NCBI GenBank assembly: GCA_032207245.1
Contig: CM063510.1
Location: 48,784,495-48,848,494 of the forward strand
Source of the DNA: Pardosa pseudoannulata
Taxonomy: Eukaryota > Arthropoda > Arachnida > Araneae > Lycosidae
Length of the DNA stretch: 64,000 bases
Direction: 5' to 3'
A model generated the notes under the pieces. The model was not told where the DNA came from and made no database searches. It was given only the letters and a program-made list of their open reading frames with translations. This document shows, piece by piece, positions 25,236-36,817 of the stretch; positions within the stretch are counted from its first letter, which is position 1, and each line of letters starts with the position of its first letter. A program made the position numbers and the translations under genes.

Positions 25236-28200
25236 TTAGTTTAAGATAAAACGTAGTGACGAAGACTAGTGAGAATCCTTCGTCAATGGAATCAAACCCG
25301 TTCTTGGTGGTGTGGAACATTTGCGTACAGGTTGTTTTTTGTGTGCCCCTAAATGGTTTTAAAATTCATAAAATATATTGTGTATATAAATTAAATTTTT
25401 TTTAATATAAGTTGAATTCATATGTTGACCCAGGCTAGCGCTCATACAGATACTTACTTCTGATGACCAAATCGTCAATGCGAAGCAGCTACCAAACCAT
25501 TGCTGACCCACGAGAGACCCGTCAAGGTCCGATTTTGTTTTTGTCCAACCCAGTCAGGAGTAATCACTACACAGGAAAGCTTTAGACTACCAAGGTACCT
25601 CGGGCTTGTGACACCTGTATATTCCTAAAGGAGGTATACACTTGAGGTTTACCCTCATTTAGCACAGCCCAAGGGACACGAACAGCTTAAGGCTGATGGT
25701 TGCGGAGAGACGCTGTTCCCCTATTTATTGATGTAAGACAAAACAAAGCGGATTTGTAATAAAAAAAACTAACATATAAGGGTAGGGTTTCTCAAAGTCT
25801 TTAACTGTAGGTTTCGCAAAGAATCTCTAGGGGTTCACCAGAAATTTTTAAGTACCATCGAAATTTTAAAGAAAATCTGCAAATTAATTCTTTATTCACT
25901 AATCTTTTGCATAACATTTATTATTGTAACTAATACATCAGAAGCTCAATAATAGGGAACAGGACTGTCACAATACGTCATTCATACGTAACAATACAGC
26001 ACAAAATGGTATGAGGTAATCATCCATTCATCATTTACTTGTATCCTTTCATTAAAAAATTATTGCTTCCATCTCAACTTTTATAGGCAACTTTTATCTA
26101 GATTTTTATGTTTCTTTATATTGTTCAGATTTTACGTTTATGTCTAATCAGTGATCAGAGGTATGAAGTGATAATTGAATTATTTATTGTCTTTCAGTTT
26201 TTGTATACGAAGAGTCGGAAATTGGCAGATAAAGAGAAAAGGCAATATCATATAACATGTCATTAAGAAATTGTATACTACTTTCCAGAAACCAGACAGT
26301 TATCTTAAAGTATATTAAAACTAAACCTTTCAATGGGAAACTAGAGATATTTCTGGGAAGCAATTTTGGTATTCTGAATTCCACTGTCTAACACAACCAT
26401 TTTAAAATAATGGAAAAGGATTTGACCCAGAAACAGTCTCGACCGTATAAGGGAAGTTATAATTATTTATCTCCGAGTTGCGCTTGGTAGACTAAATATG
26501 CTTATTTAAACTTTTTTATGATTGGTTTGGGTCAGTTATTTCCGCTTTTTCAAATGTACTTTTCAATTTATTTGGAAAACTATCTGGAGGTCTTTTTTTT
26601 CTGCGATACCGAGAATGCAGGAAAATGCATAATCGTTTCTAGGTAAGGGCTTCAAATAGGATAAATGATAGTTACAGCAATATGAGAGTCCTATGTATGA
26701 GATATGTTCCTGCATAATTTAAATAATTTGCACTATTTCAGTACACACGATTCTAGCAATCAGATTTTCTAAGACCTACATCCTCTGTGGGGTACGGCAT
26801 CAACTAGAATCTAATTGTTCTTCAAAAATGCTTTCAGTGCTCTTGGTGAACCCACACCTGCAAAAGAGGGCGTGTAGTACAGTAATAAAAAAAGAGGGGA
26901 AAGTAATTCTACGAATTTCCCACTTTTTACTGAGAATGCATTTTCTAATGTCGTTATTTAGGTCAAAAATTGGGAAACTATTAAATATGGTTCACATGAT
27001 GGACATTATCCAGGTGATATGTTATCTATCATAATATGGGAAGAAAGCAAGGAGGGTAACTTAGGGTAAGGACAGATCATAATAATGGTAAATATTTTGC
27101 CAGAAAAAAAGATGAGAATTTTATAATCCAGCAGGTTTTTTTTCTCTCTTATTCATGTTTTACTGAAAATCTTCTTTTCGCTCTTTAAATATTTGTACTA
27201 TTAATCGATATAAATATGAAGCATTTTAGTCTACCACTCTTCTGAACAAAGATGCTTTTTTGAACCCTTTGCTCTTACTCTGTCTACATCACCAGAGGTC
27301 TTTCATGTATATTTATGCAATTAGATATTTAGTAATGGGAAAAATATCTATAAATAAATCAATTTTTTAAAATTAAATTTTAATTCACTCATTTAATATA
27401 GTAAAATCAATTGTCTAGAAGCAATCATTAGTTTTATCATATATAGCAATATTTGTATTTTTATTCAACTATTTTTCATAAATAATAACATAATCTCTCT
27501 GGTCCTTAATTGAAAAAAAATTACGCTTACTATTTTCAGAAAATAAAATAATTTAAAATTTAAATTCTGAAAAAAAATTCCATTTGTTGATAAACTAAGT
27601 AACTAATAACTAAAAATGACAATTTTGTGCGTTTGGAAAATTTAGGCAATTCTTGAACAGTCATGAAAAATAACTGCAATCTCTGATCCAAAATGTAATA
27701 TTTATTAAATAATTTTGAGAAAAAAGGTTAGTTTAAAGTTAAAATATTGTTAAAAATTATAACATAAAGTTCTTAAAATTTGATCTTTATATATAAATTT
27801 TTAAAAAAAATTTGCATGTATTTTAAATATAGTACTTAGTATTTTTTAAATTTTAAGGTGGCTTTATTGGAAAGAGAAATATTCAATATAAAGTATCATG
27901 GAACCAAATGTAAATAATTTGGTAAAAAATAAAATTTCTTTCAAATTTTTCTCAGTATGAGAGTTAGTCTATACAAGTGATGATGGGTTGGTATGAAATC
28001 GAGAAATGTTAGATATTGTTTTGAAAACATATAATTCAATCTTTGATTTTTTGTTCTCTAGTCGTACCTTATTAAACTTATTTTTATAAAATTTATTTGA
28101 CATGCTTTTCAGAATATTTCACAAAGTAACTCGAGTTGTCGCCTTGGAAATACTTTTGAACTGATATAGATAAAGAAAACTATATAATAAATGTTTATTA

Positions 28201-29245
28201 TCAAACAATGATCAGTGTATTTTCAAAATCTCAGTTTTACGTACTTTAATGACATATCGTTGTTCTTCTAACAGGCATCATTATGCAATGGGAAGAGAAA
28301 AACTGTCCATATGCCTAAGGCTAATTTTTTGTAGGTAACGCTAAAAAAATCATGAAAAATTATTTTTTCCACACATGACTGATTGCATGTGAAGTGAATT
28401 TTTGAAGTATTTACAAATTACATTTGTGTAAATATTTCACAAAACACGACAAAATAAAGAAATATGATACAACGTTTCCCTTCTATTTATTATAATTTTG
28501 ATTGATACAATTATTAATTATAATAATTAAGATATATTGTTGAATTCATTTGTAAGGCATGCTTTTTTGCGATAAATAATGTTTTGAAACGTTTATTGTA
28601 ACTGAAAGATAATGTAAAATTATGTTTTATAGTTTTTAAATTTTGATGTAAACTATAAAAATAACATGAATATAATTGTTACTTTAAGTTGTATTTATAC
28701 TTTTATTATACATCTAAATTTTTCTCACTGATATTTTTTTGCAACTAAAAAAATAAAATTGAAAAATAATTCCGGGGTTTGTTTAACTACTGTTGTATGA
28801 TTTTCTATCGGAACAACCTGCTTTGTTAAATAAATAAGGTCAAATTATTTAAAAAGAAAACTGCTTTTAATAACACATTTTAATAACACCTGAATATTTT
28901 TATAACATTGGAGTTGTTTCTATTGTTTATAAATGAATATTTCTTTCATCTACAATTACGCACTGAATCATTTTACCTCGATTATTATTCTTTCGAAACT
29001 TATAACAATTGGAAAATGTAACTTGACGCATGTTTTTACTAACTATTTTTTCAAAAATGTTGTTTTTTCTGTTCTTGGAAATACATAAATACTTATACAG
29101 AGAGAATTGCAAAGAATTTCCTCTTCAAGGGGTTTGATTTGCAAGTATTTGTAAATTAGTTGAATGATTTCATAGTTCTTTTCTAAATTTCTATAAACTG
29201 TTTCTGAGAAAGAAATATATTAGTCACTCAAAATCGGTCAGTTGT
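25236..29245. other. Gene-free block; one GC-richer patch
   Basis: 25425-25730 is GC-richer (ACCCACGAGAGACCCGTCAA; GGTACCTCGGGCTTGTGAC; AAGGGACACGAACAGCTTAA) with no long open frame. It could be an old dispersed repeat or a noncoding exon. Frames at 26184-26384, 26828-27034 and 28927-29112 are unrecognised. 27300-29200 is plain A/T-rich sequence. Confidence 0.45.
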
Positions 29246-29249
29246 TTGC

Positions 29250-29395
29250 CATGAGCGCTACAGTCATCTTTTCTTACTCAAGGACTGATTGGATCGGTAC
29301 CTTCTGCACAGAGCGATTCTGAACGGCTAAAAATATCTGATATCGATGAAATTTGAACCCACAAAAGACAACTAACAGAATGTCAATGACTTGAC
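29250..29395 (-). mobile_element. tRNA-derived SINE, family S1, old diverged copy
   Basis: GAGCGCTACAGTCATCTTTT, ACTCAAGGACTGATTGGATC, CTTCTGCACAGAGCGATTCT and GAAATTTGAACCCAC follow the reverse-complement order of the S1 consensus. It is much more diverged than the 25-kb copy. Confidence 0.6.
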
Positions 29396-29424
29396 TAGCT
29401 TATTGGTATTTAGTGTTTTCTAAC

Positions 29425-29810
29425 TGTAACCAGGACCTTCTGCTTACAAACGATTTTAAACAACTAAAGGCCCCTCCACACTATGGTCCACTGCAAGCCA
29501 TTACCACCGTCTGGAGGAGTATCGTGGTCGATGGTGGCAGATGATAAAATAACCTTGACGGATGATGGCTTCGGAGGCCGTTTTTCTCCAAAGATCATAG
29601 GCAGCCATATGCGCAACTAAAGTGAGCAGTAAACCCTATGGACGAATCCACGCTCTTGGCTCATTTAATGGCCCAGCGTGTGTATGTAACCTATGAACCA
29701 TCGTTCAAGGTCACCAACAGGAAGTGGTGAACAATTGGCCATAGTGGGGAGGCTACATAAGAATTTTGATAGCGATGGGATTCGGACCCACTAAAAATAT
29801 AATTAACAGA
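29425..29810 (-). mobile_element. SINE family S1 copy interrupted by MITE B
   Basis: The first half (AACCAGGACCTTCTGCTTAC; ACGATTTTAAACAACTAAAG) lies left of 29471. The second half (TTTTGATAGCGATGGGATTC; GGACCCACTAAAA) resumes after 29753. Joined in thought, they follow the order of the 29.25-kb SINE. The MITE therefore landed inside an existing SINE. Confidence 0.55.
29471..29753. mobile_element. MITE family T, copy B (283 bp)
   Basis: The left end CCCCTCCACACTATGGTCCA and the right end, read inverted, GCCTCCCCACTATGGCCAAT form imperfect terminal repeats. The interior GTGGTCGATGGTGG, TTTAATGGCCCAGCG and CCATCGTTCAAGG align with copy A at 7.5 kb. No transposase frame is present. Two copies with the same ends and interior define a family. 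Confidence 0.75.
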
Positions 29811-29999
29811 ATATAAAAGAAATGGCATAGATCTCTCCTCAAATATTATATAAAAAAAGAATTAACTATATCCTTAAATATTTTTTTCACTTTAATATGC
29901 CTCTACTTATTAGCACGTCACGCTGCATATTAATGCTTTAATTAATAGAATTGTTTCATAACATTCATTGTACATATAGAATCTATGAAATCTCGATTC

Positions 30000-30114
30000 A
30001 TCGTTTCTCTAGGAGATAGAAATGAAAACGATGTATGTGGGTAATGGATGCAGAAATTCTATTAAATATGTAACTATAAATAAAGTAATTTATCGTTTCT
30101 CTAGGAGATAGAAA

Positions 30115-30145
<31 letters not shown>

Positions 30146-30169
30146 TCTATTAAATATGTATATATAAAT

Positions 30170-30221
<52 letters not shown>
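30000..30221 (+). repeat. Tandem duplication of about 92 bp with (TA)n expansion
   Basis: TCGTTTCTCTAGGAGATAGA occurs exactly at 30001 and 30092, and GAAATTCTATTAAATATGTA at 30053 and 30141. In the second copy (TA)n tracts have expanded at 30114-30140 and 30177-30221. Near-identity of the shared segments suggests a recent duplication. Confidence 0.9.
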
Positions 30222-30225
<4 letters not shown>

Positions 30226-31346
30226 ATTTCTGATACTATTGCCTTAATGAAGTAAAAATAATTGTGTTAATATAATTTCTTCAGGGCGGATAAAAGTAAA
30301 CTAATTTTCAGTACAAGACCCACACGTGTTTAGCTTATTTTATTCATTTTAATCAACATTTTTTTTTCAATTGCTGTATAATTTGTTCGACACAACCTAA
30401 AACACACCACTGAATCTATAAATCTGCAGACAATTTTGTTGTTAAACATTCTCTAACAGCCGATGGCATCAGGTTAATGGTACAAATGATTCGCAGCTCA
30501 AGCGTGAAGCTTTTGTATAATATATTTTGAGGCTGCATGGTTTAGCTTTAAATAAACTATTAACAGAAAAGACTGGCCTACTTGTTAGAAATCCAATTCT
30601 TTTAGTATGAATTTAAAAAAATAAAATAACCAAAGTTGCAAAAAAACACCTTCTTTATTTCGGAACAATCACAATGTCTTAACTATTATAATTATTGAAT
30701 CTGAAAATAATATGTAAATGGTTGAACTGCTTTCATTAGTTAGTAGAAGGATATTTGAATGCAGAGAAAAATTAAAATTTACAGTGAAAGAAACGTACGG
30801 TTGGGTGATTCAGCGAATCCTTAGATCAACCTTCGGCAGTAATATGTTTTAGTGGGCCAAGGGTAAAAGCTTCACACACCTACACACACCTATTTAAAAT
30901 CATGCTACTATGAAGTACGTTTTTGAGTGTCCTTTGCGTGATTTGGAGACAGAATATTGCATACAGAATATTGCGTTTTAATCGTAAATTATGTCTAAAA
31001 ACTAGGTTCATGTAAAAATATTTATTATATATCTGGACACCTTGGGAATGTATAAGTTAAATAGTAAATGATTTATCAAATACCATGGCCTAATTATATA
31101 TATATATATATATACATTACACTTATGAATCATTATTAAATTAAAATAACTTTTATTTTTATAAATAAAGGTGAAAATTGTATTCATTACTGCAATGGAT
31201 AATTTTAATTTGAATTTATAAAAAATGATAATTTCCTCTTTATATGAAATAGTATTTTATCAAATCTCCTCATTTAAGCTTTTTACGAATGACTAATTTT
31301 TTGAAAAATTTGTCATCGAATTCTTTTTTTTATTTAATGTCTGCAT
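30222..31346. other. AT-rich DNA, nothing recognised
   Basis: A short (TA)n at 31095-31114 is the only clear feature. No gene can be supported. Confidence 0.55.
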
Positions 31347-31360
31347 AAGTATTACAGATG

Positions 31361-31418
31361 TTTGTTTGTTTGTTTGGTTTGGAGCGCTACGGTCTACTGT
31401 TTTGCACACGAGGGCTAA
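31361..31418 (-). mobile_element. 58-bp SINE tail insertion with perfect 14-bp target-site duplication
   Basis: Only the S1 3' end is present (GTTTGGTTTGGAGCGCTACG, GTCTACTGTTTTGCACACG). It is flanked by AAGTATTACAGATG at 31347-31360 and 31419-31432. This is a strongly 5'-truncated retroposition event. The exact duplication makes it one of the younger insertions here. Confidence 0.92.
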
Positions 31419-31568
31419 AAGTATTACAGATGAAAAAAAATGAGAGACATCTAGCTGTGGGTGTGTTTCTAATGCAACAATTATTTTGATTTTTTAAAGA
31501 CAAGATATTTATGAACTTAATCCCTGTGTATTATATACGTATGTATCTTACTTTATTAGATTTAGTCC

Positions 31569-31783
31569 TGAAACGATATCAGACCATACGATTAATTACA
31601 TATTTTAAACTTATCTTTCTTTAATACTGAAGTAGTTTTATTGAAACGATATCAGACCATACCGTTAATTACAGGATTTAAGCTTATCTCTTTTTAATAC
31701 TGCAGTAATTTTATTGAAACTATATCAGACCATGCGGTTAATAAAGGTTTTAAATCTCTCTTTAATGTTAAAGTAGTTTTATT
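31569..31783 (+). repeat. Tandem repeat, 3 x 73 bp
   Basis: TGAAACGATATCAGACCAT begins units at 31569, 31642 and 31715 (the last with one change). Each continues with CGGTTAAT, AAGCTTATCT-like, TTTAATACTG and AGTAGTTTTA. Spacing is exactly 73 bp twice. Confidence 0.93.
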
Positions 31784-32285
31784 TCTCTACATGTTCACAT
31801 TTGTTACCTCTACTGGATGACAGAATTTATTTATACTGGTCAGATTATCAGGCAACGGAGAGGGACAAAACTACTATCAAGAATCGTTCAGAAAGATAGT
31901 GGACGTTATAAGTGTTATAACAAACTATTAACCACATAGTTATGAAATTTTGTACCCATATACATTGATGATTATTTAAGACAATTGCATTAAATTATTT
32001 TCTTAACATCAGATAATATTTTTAAAATTTCATTTTTTTATGAATATTTTTGATATTTTTTAAAAATATTTCTTGATGTTTATTCTTTATAGATACCAAC
32101 AAAATGTTTACCAAACACCACTGGATAAATCTGGATATCCCTTTTAAATTTCAACTTTATTTAGGTTATGCAAACTCGATTTAAATTCAAGATAGAAAAT
32201 TTGCTTTACAAAAATTCAACATACTGACAAAAATATTTCTTATAAATTAACTACTCAATCTATCAACAAAGTACTTGTTTTGCTT
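31784..32285. other. AT-rich DNA, nothing recognised
   Basis: No supported features. Confidence 0.6.
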
Positions 32286-32440
32286 CAGGCTGACATGTGA
32301 TAAGGCTTTCAATCGGTTGGAAATTTTTCACAATCACAAGAGAAATTCTCATATTCTTCAATGGGAAAATGAATCATAAACTCAATCCGCTACTTTTTCA
32401 ACTCATATGGGTTGACGTGAGATCATGACTTTAGTCTCAT
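32286..32440 (+). repeat. Dispersed module M, about 1.3 tandem units (period about 122 bp)
   Basis: CAGGCTGACATGTGATAAGG occurs at about 32287 and its relative GGGTTGACGTGAGATCATGA at about 32409. Between them lie CAATCGGTTGGAAATTTTTC, AGAGAAATTCTCATATTCTT, GAATCATAAACTCAATCC and CTACTTTTTCAACTCATATG. The order shows the module can exist head-to-tail as well as inverted (46 kb). Confidence 0.7.
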
Positions 32441-33119
32441 GCTTATAATCTTTTGAATTTATGTGCTCATTCAGATTGATCATTAATACAAACTCAGTCT
32501 CTTACGCATCAGTTTTTTCTCTTAAAAACTCGTTTTTAAATCCATTGTAATTTGGAGAGGAAGTTCCGCAGAAAAGCATTTATACAGTGAAAATTTTAGA
32601 AATGCTAATCTAACAGAGGTGAACATAAAAAATTGCTTCCTGATTTTTGGTAGAATGTTTCTGAAAGATGAAATGAAAATGATACATTATAACAATATAA
32701 CTTCTATTTTACAGGTGAAGTTTTTTTTCTCATAAACTATATTTTAAAGTTAAAGAAGGTATTGTTTGATAAATAATAAATAATATGTGAGTATAATATT
32801 TAATAGTTATAAGTAATACTAATTAATAACAGTAAATGGATGAAAAGGAATAATAATAAATAATTATAAATGATAAATATGCAGATCAATATATGACTGT
32901 ATATGACAATATTTGATTACTATTTAATTTTATTCAAATAAATGAATGATGTGTTTATTTTCTGTAATGTATGCTATAGGAATAATATATCATCATATTA
33001 ACTTTATTACTTTAGTGTCTTTTCAATGAGGAAGCTATTTTAACATGAAAATATTCAGTATTACTAAGTATAAACAGTATTTTTGTGATTAGTAAATATT
33101 TTTATCAAAGTGATATCAA
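32441..33119. other. AT-rich DNA, nothing recognised
   Basis: No supported features. It is very A/T-rich from 32750 on. Confidence 0.6.
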
Positions 33120-34870
33120 ACATTATGCTGCTGTTTATTTTTCAGCAACTTTTTATTTCATATAAAGCATAGCAAATATAACTAGATACTTATGTGAACT
33201 ATTTACACCATAAAAAGGTAAAGAATTTATCTCTTCTAACTTGCCATAGAGAGATATAAACATAAATATTCCCTCTGATTTCCTTTTTTGTTGCTTTCTT
33301 AATTATTTCATTTTGTTAATTAGACCTATCTCATTAGCAAATATTTTTATCTTATACTGTTTACAAACATTATGTTGCATTTAATATTGCAATAATATTT
33401 TTTTTCATATAGATAACGCATAACAACTACAATTGTATATTTAAGTAGACAATTCATACCGTGAACGAGGTATAGAATTTATTAATTTCTCATAGCTCCG
33501 TAAAGTAAAAAGTAAATCAATAATCCCCTCGACTTTTTATCTTTTCTCATTTTAATTATTTCATTTTGTATAATCATCTCCCTCTCATTCTCAGCTGGTT
33601 GCTCATTCCACATTTATTCCACAGATTTCATTTCATACGTTGAAGTTCATATTTCAGCAACATTCTGTTTCATATCGATAAAACATAACAATTATGATTA
33701 CACATTTGTGTAACCCAGAGTTGACAATCATAACTGTGCCAAGTTTGACACGTCATTAAATTTTCTTGGCACAAAAACTTTGAAATATCAATAAAAATAT
33801 ATAATAAAAAAGCAAAATAATTGGAAAAATATTTCTTCTGTGTCGTGAAAATGTGTTATTCTGTTTTGATGTTATATAAGTCTGGGCAAACGCGTCAATA
33901 ATTTGCAAGATGACATAAAACATCATTTTTAAAATTAATATTGAGTCCCTCATCTCCCCGTGATAATTATTGTTAACATTTAATAATTTTTGGGTATTTT
34001 TTCATATAAAAATATTGCATTTTATCATGTTTTGTTTATTATTTATTACAAATTAAAAGATTCATGCATATACTACAAACATAAAGTATCAGAAAAAATT
34101 ATCTTTCGGATGACTTTGATTTTGACTCTTTGTTAAAATCCAATTTGCCATTCCTAGTGTAAACCCTGTTTACAATACATTAATTTTGCCATAATTTATT
34201 CCATTAAAAGAGTTATAATATTTTGTTATGAAAACGCACAGTTTAATATTCACCCCAATTTTCTCTTTTCGCATTATCTTAGTTATTTCATTCTGTTAAA
34301 TCATCTCATCTGTCTCTTCAGCCGATAGTTCACTCCATATTTATTAAACTGATTGCTAACTTAATGTTGCAATGCATATTTCAGTGGCATTTTGTTTCAT
34401 ACAGATAAAGCATAACAATTACAATTATACATCTGTATAAACCATATTTACACCATTTTATTTTTTGACATAATTAATCCCATAAGAAAAATATAGAATT
34501 CACTTATTTTTTATGGCTCGTCCCAAAAGAATTCATAAATTAATATTCTTTAAGATTTTCTCATATTAGTTATTTCATTTTGGTTAACCATATCTGTCAT
34601 CCTCTTCCATTAGAGCATTCCATATTTATATCACTGGCTAAGAACGTTATGTTTCAGCAACATTCTGTTTCATATCGATAATGCATACGATTACAACTAT
34701 ATATTTGTGTTAACTATATTTACATCATTTTATTTTTTACCATAATGCAAATCATAGAATTGATTTGCTTCCCGATAAAGAAACACAATTAATACTTCTG
34801 ATTGTCTCTTCTCTGATTATCTTAGTCATTTAATTTTGGTTAATCATCTCTATATATTACTCAGCGGGTT
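33120..34870 (+). repeat. Diverged tandem array, about 5 units of 245-275 bp
   Basis: The landmark TTCAGCAACATTCTGTTTCA with ATA-GATAA-GCATAACAA occurs near 33141, 33385, 33653, 34380 and 34653. Each unit also has AACTATTTACACCAT, CATAGAATT, TTAGTTATTTCATTTTGTTA and TTCAGC-GGTTGTTCACTCCA segments in the same order. Spacings are about 244, 268, 727 and 272 bp. The large gap is explained by an insertion at 33717-34166. No frame is shared between units, so it is a noncoding array. Confidence 0.8.
33717..34166. mobile_element. About 450-bp insertion inside the 270-bp array
   Basis: The array text breaks at GTGTAACCC (33708-33716) and resumes after GTGTAAACCC (34157-34166), so the near-repeat flanks the inserted segment like a target-site duplication. 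Removing 450 bp restores the normal unit spacing (727 to about 277). The insert has no clear terminal inverted repeat, tRNA head or transposase. The 65-codon minus frame inside it is A/T-driven. Its class is unknown. Confidence 0.5.
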
Positions 34871-34880
34871 GTTCATCCAC

Positions 34881-35031
34881 ATATTTTGTATGCAATAACT
34901 TTATGTGTGCCCAATTTTGTGGTAGTTCATAAGAATCTATCAAGTTTTCGATAGTATATTTTGTATGCAATAATTTTATGCGTGCCCAATTTGGTGTCTG
35001 TTCATCGGAATCTATCGCGATTTCGATAGCG
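34881..35031 (+). repeat. Tandem repeat, 2 x 75 bp
   Basis: ATATTTTGTATGCAATAA begins units at 34881 and 34956. Both contain TTTATG(T/C)GTGCCCAATTT, GTTCAT and GAATCTATC, and end TTTCGATAG. The array directly abuts the GC-rich candidate promoter. The 78-codon minus frame here repeats HIKLLHTKY because it reads through the two units. Confidence 0.93.
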
Positions 35032-35311
35032 CCCCCCCTCTCTCTAAACAAACCTTTACCGCACTGCTTACAAGCAACACCGAGCAGCTGCAAGAGAGCA
35101 CCAGCTTCCCCTCCCCCTCCCTCCCCGCTTCCTTTATTCGAATAGCTTGAAGAACTCGGCGGTCGCGTGCACGTTCATTCGTTACTCGAACGTGATTCGG
35201 AAGAATTTCTCGTCTCTGCAGTCCTCTCCACGCTCTTCAACTGTCCAGTTGGGTTAACGTACAGGCTCGGGTGCAGACACTAAGCCCCTATCTGAATGGC
35301 TAGCTTACTAC
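35032..35311 (+). promoter_or_regulatory. Candidate promoter and 5' leader (GC/pyrimidine-rich)
   Basis: CCCCCCCTCTCTCT, a C-rich run near 35104-35130 (TTCCCCTCCCCCTCCCTCCC), CGGCGGTCGCGTGCACG and CTCGAACGTGATTCGG make this the most GC-rich stretch of the region, in sharp contrast to its flanks. No TATA box is evident. CpG-rich, TATA-less composition and the donor-bearing segment downstream support transcription to the right. An old repeat or chance cannot be excluded. Confidence 0.4.
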
Positions 35312-35530
35312 ATGCGGCTTAGAGAAGATTATTATTTTTTGGCGACTGCGAAATTCGAAAAGTGTCGGACTCTCGAATTGAGAAATTTAAAGAAAAAGTT
35401 TAAAGTATTAAATTTATTTAAACATTCGAATTGTAGAAAGATGATTATATCGAAGGACCTGTTGGTGTTGGGTCAACACTACCTCAATATAAGAAAAGAA
35501 GATAAAGCTACGGAAAATCCTATCCAGTAA
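35312..35530 (+). CDS. Candidate first exon with a 72-codon frame (unrecognised)
   Basis: The ATG at 35312 opens a frame rich in Lys/Arg/Leu (KFEKCRTLELRNLKKKFKVL), with only two Cys and no transmembrane segment. Near its end is TATCCA|GTAAGTC, a strong donor-like site with GT at 35527-35528. Joined to the acceptor at 36613, the frame would stop within four codons (QKEY, stop). The open frame is then more likely an upstream ORF in a leader or a chance frame. No family is recognised. Confidence 0.22.
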   Translation: MRLREDYYFLATAKFEKCRTLELRNLKKKFKVLNLFKHSNCRKMIISKDLLVLGQHYLNIRKEDKATENPIQ

Positions 35531-36613
35531 GTCTTTATCATGTTTTCTAGCTTAAATTAAGTTTTATGTAAATCGGGTTGTGGGGAGAACTATAATACCT
35601 AGATTACATTTAGCATATTGAATACTTATACCTGAATCTCAGTAGTCTAAATTTCTTAGCACTATTTTAAATAATTAAAAATATACAATTTTACAGCTAT
35701 TAATAAATTTTTAAAGCAAAAATAATTTGTTAAAAGTAAACATTTAGAATTAGTATTGTTTACCATGCGCAATTCGATATATGGTGATATTACTTGTAAA
35801 TAAATTAATAATATAACAGTTACAAAATATATTAATAATTAATACAAAAATATATTTTACTTTTAAAGTGAAGAATTTTTTAATTGTATTATATTGCATA
35901 CAACTGATTGAAAGTAATTTTTATATTTGCTTTTTTATTATTTTAATATAATATTTAATGGTCCTTTAAATATGAAAATAATATGCGTAAGCTGTCTTGA
36001 AAATATAAGCCAGGTAAATGTATTTCTCATGTCACAGAAATGTTCAATTTTACTTTGTTTGTTGTCCCTTTAAAAGAATTGTCTTGATTGCTGTCTAAAA
36101 CTAAGTTTTTTCATGCATTACAGTGAAAAAGTATATTTGTTGAAATTCCTACTAAAAAGGTTTTACCATGATATGAAAAAATGTTTTTAAGATCAGTAAA
36201 AGTATCTGTTCTTAATTAGCATTTTAAAACACCATGTAAAAATCAGAGTAGTAGTTTTCAAATTTATATCTGTACTCTAAATTTTCAGGGGAATAATAAA
36301 TTTTAAATGACCTAAAATAAAATGAATGTAGTATTTATAAAGTGTAAATGGTATGAAACCTTAGAGTGAATTAGAAGTTTTGTTTGATATAAATATCTTT
36401 TCCTGTCTATCTAAAAATCTAAAAATTTTTCTCGAAATATATTTTTAAATTGTTTTTAAGTTGTTCGAGTTTAAATATATGTAATTGCATGAATTGTCAC
36501 TTTTTATATACAGTTATTGTCCATAGTTTTCCCCTGGTATTAAAAGTTTCGAAAACTATTTCTAAATTTAAATATGTGGAGAAATCAGATCTAAATTTAT
36601 TCATTTTTACCAG

Positions 36614-36817
36614 GAAGGAATATTAGAAATGGACGGTCTCCTCTTGACACACTATATATTGAATAAAGCAATTCTTTTCTATGCACTTGCCCTAGAGATA
36701 CTAAACAATATGCAGATGAATCACTTGGGCAGACTCTGCTTAGAGCTAGATAAGCCGGCTAAATTGGCCAGTTGTGAGCGGAATATTATGCACAGGCATT
36801 ATGAAATTCTGATGTAA
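36614..36817 (+). CDS. Candidate second exon with a 62-codon frame from ATG 36629 (unrecognised)
   Basis: The acceptor TTCATTTTTACCAG precedes GAAGGAATATTAGAAATGG, placing an ATG with purines at -3 and +4 fifteen bases into the exon. The peptide has a hydrophobic N-terminal half (LLLTHYILNKAILFYALALEI, long enough to span a membrane) and a polar, Cys/His-containing C-terminal half (CLELDKPAKLASCERNIMH). It ends at TAA 36815-36817. An AATAAA lies near 37202. If 35.3 and 36.6 kb are exons of one RNA, this could be a small membrane peptide or a long noncoding RNA. Confidence 0.22.
   Translation, partial: EGILEMDGLLLTHYILNKAILFYALALEILNNMQMNHLGRLCLELDKPAKLASCERNIMHRHYEILM

Noticed and set aside
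34857..35093. 78-codon minus frame with an internal peptide repeat (HIKLLHTKY)
   Set aside because: The peptide repeat is simply the 2 x 75 bp DNA tandem repeat. 75 is divisible by three, so the frame is preserved by chance.
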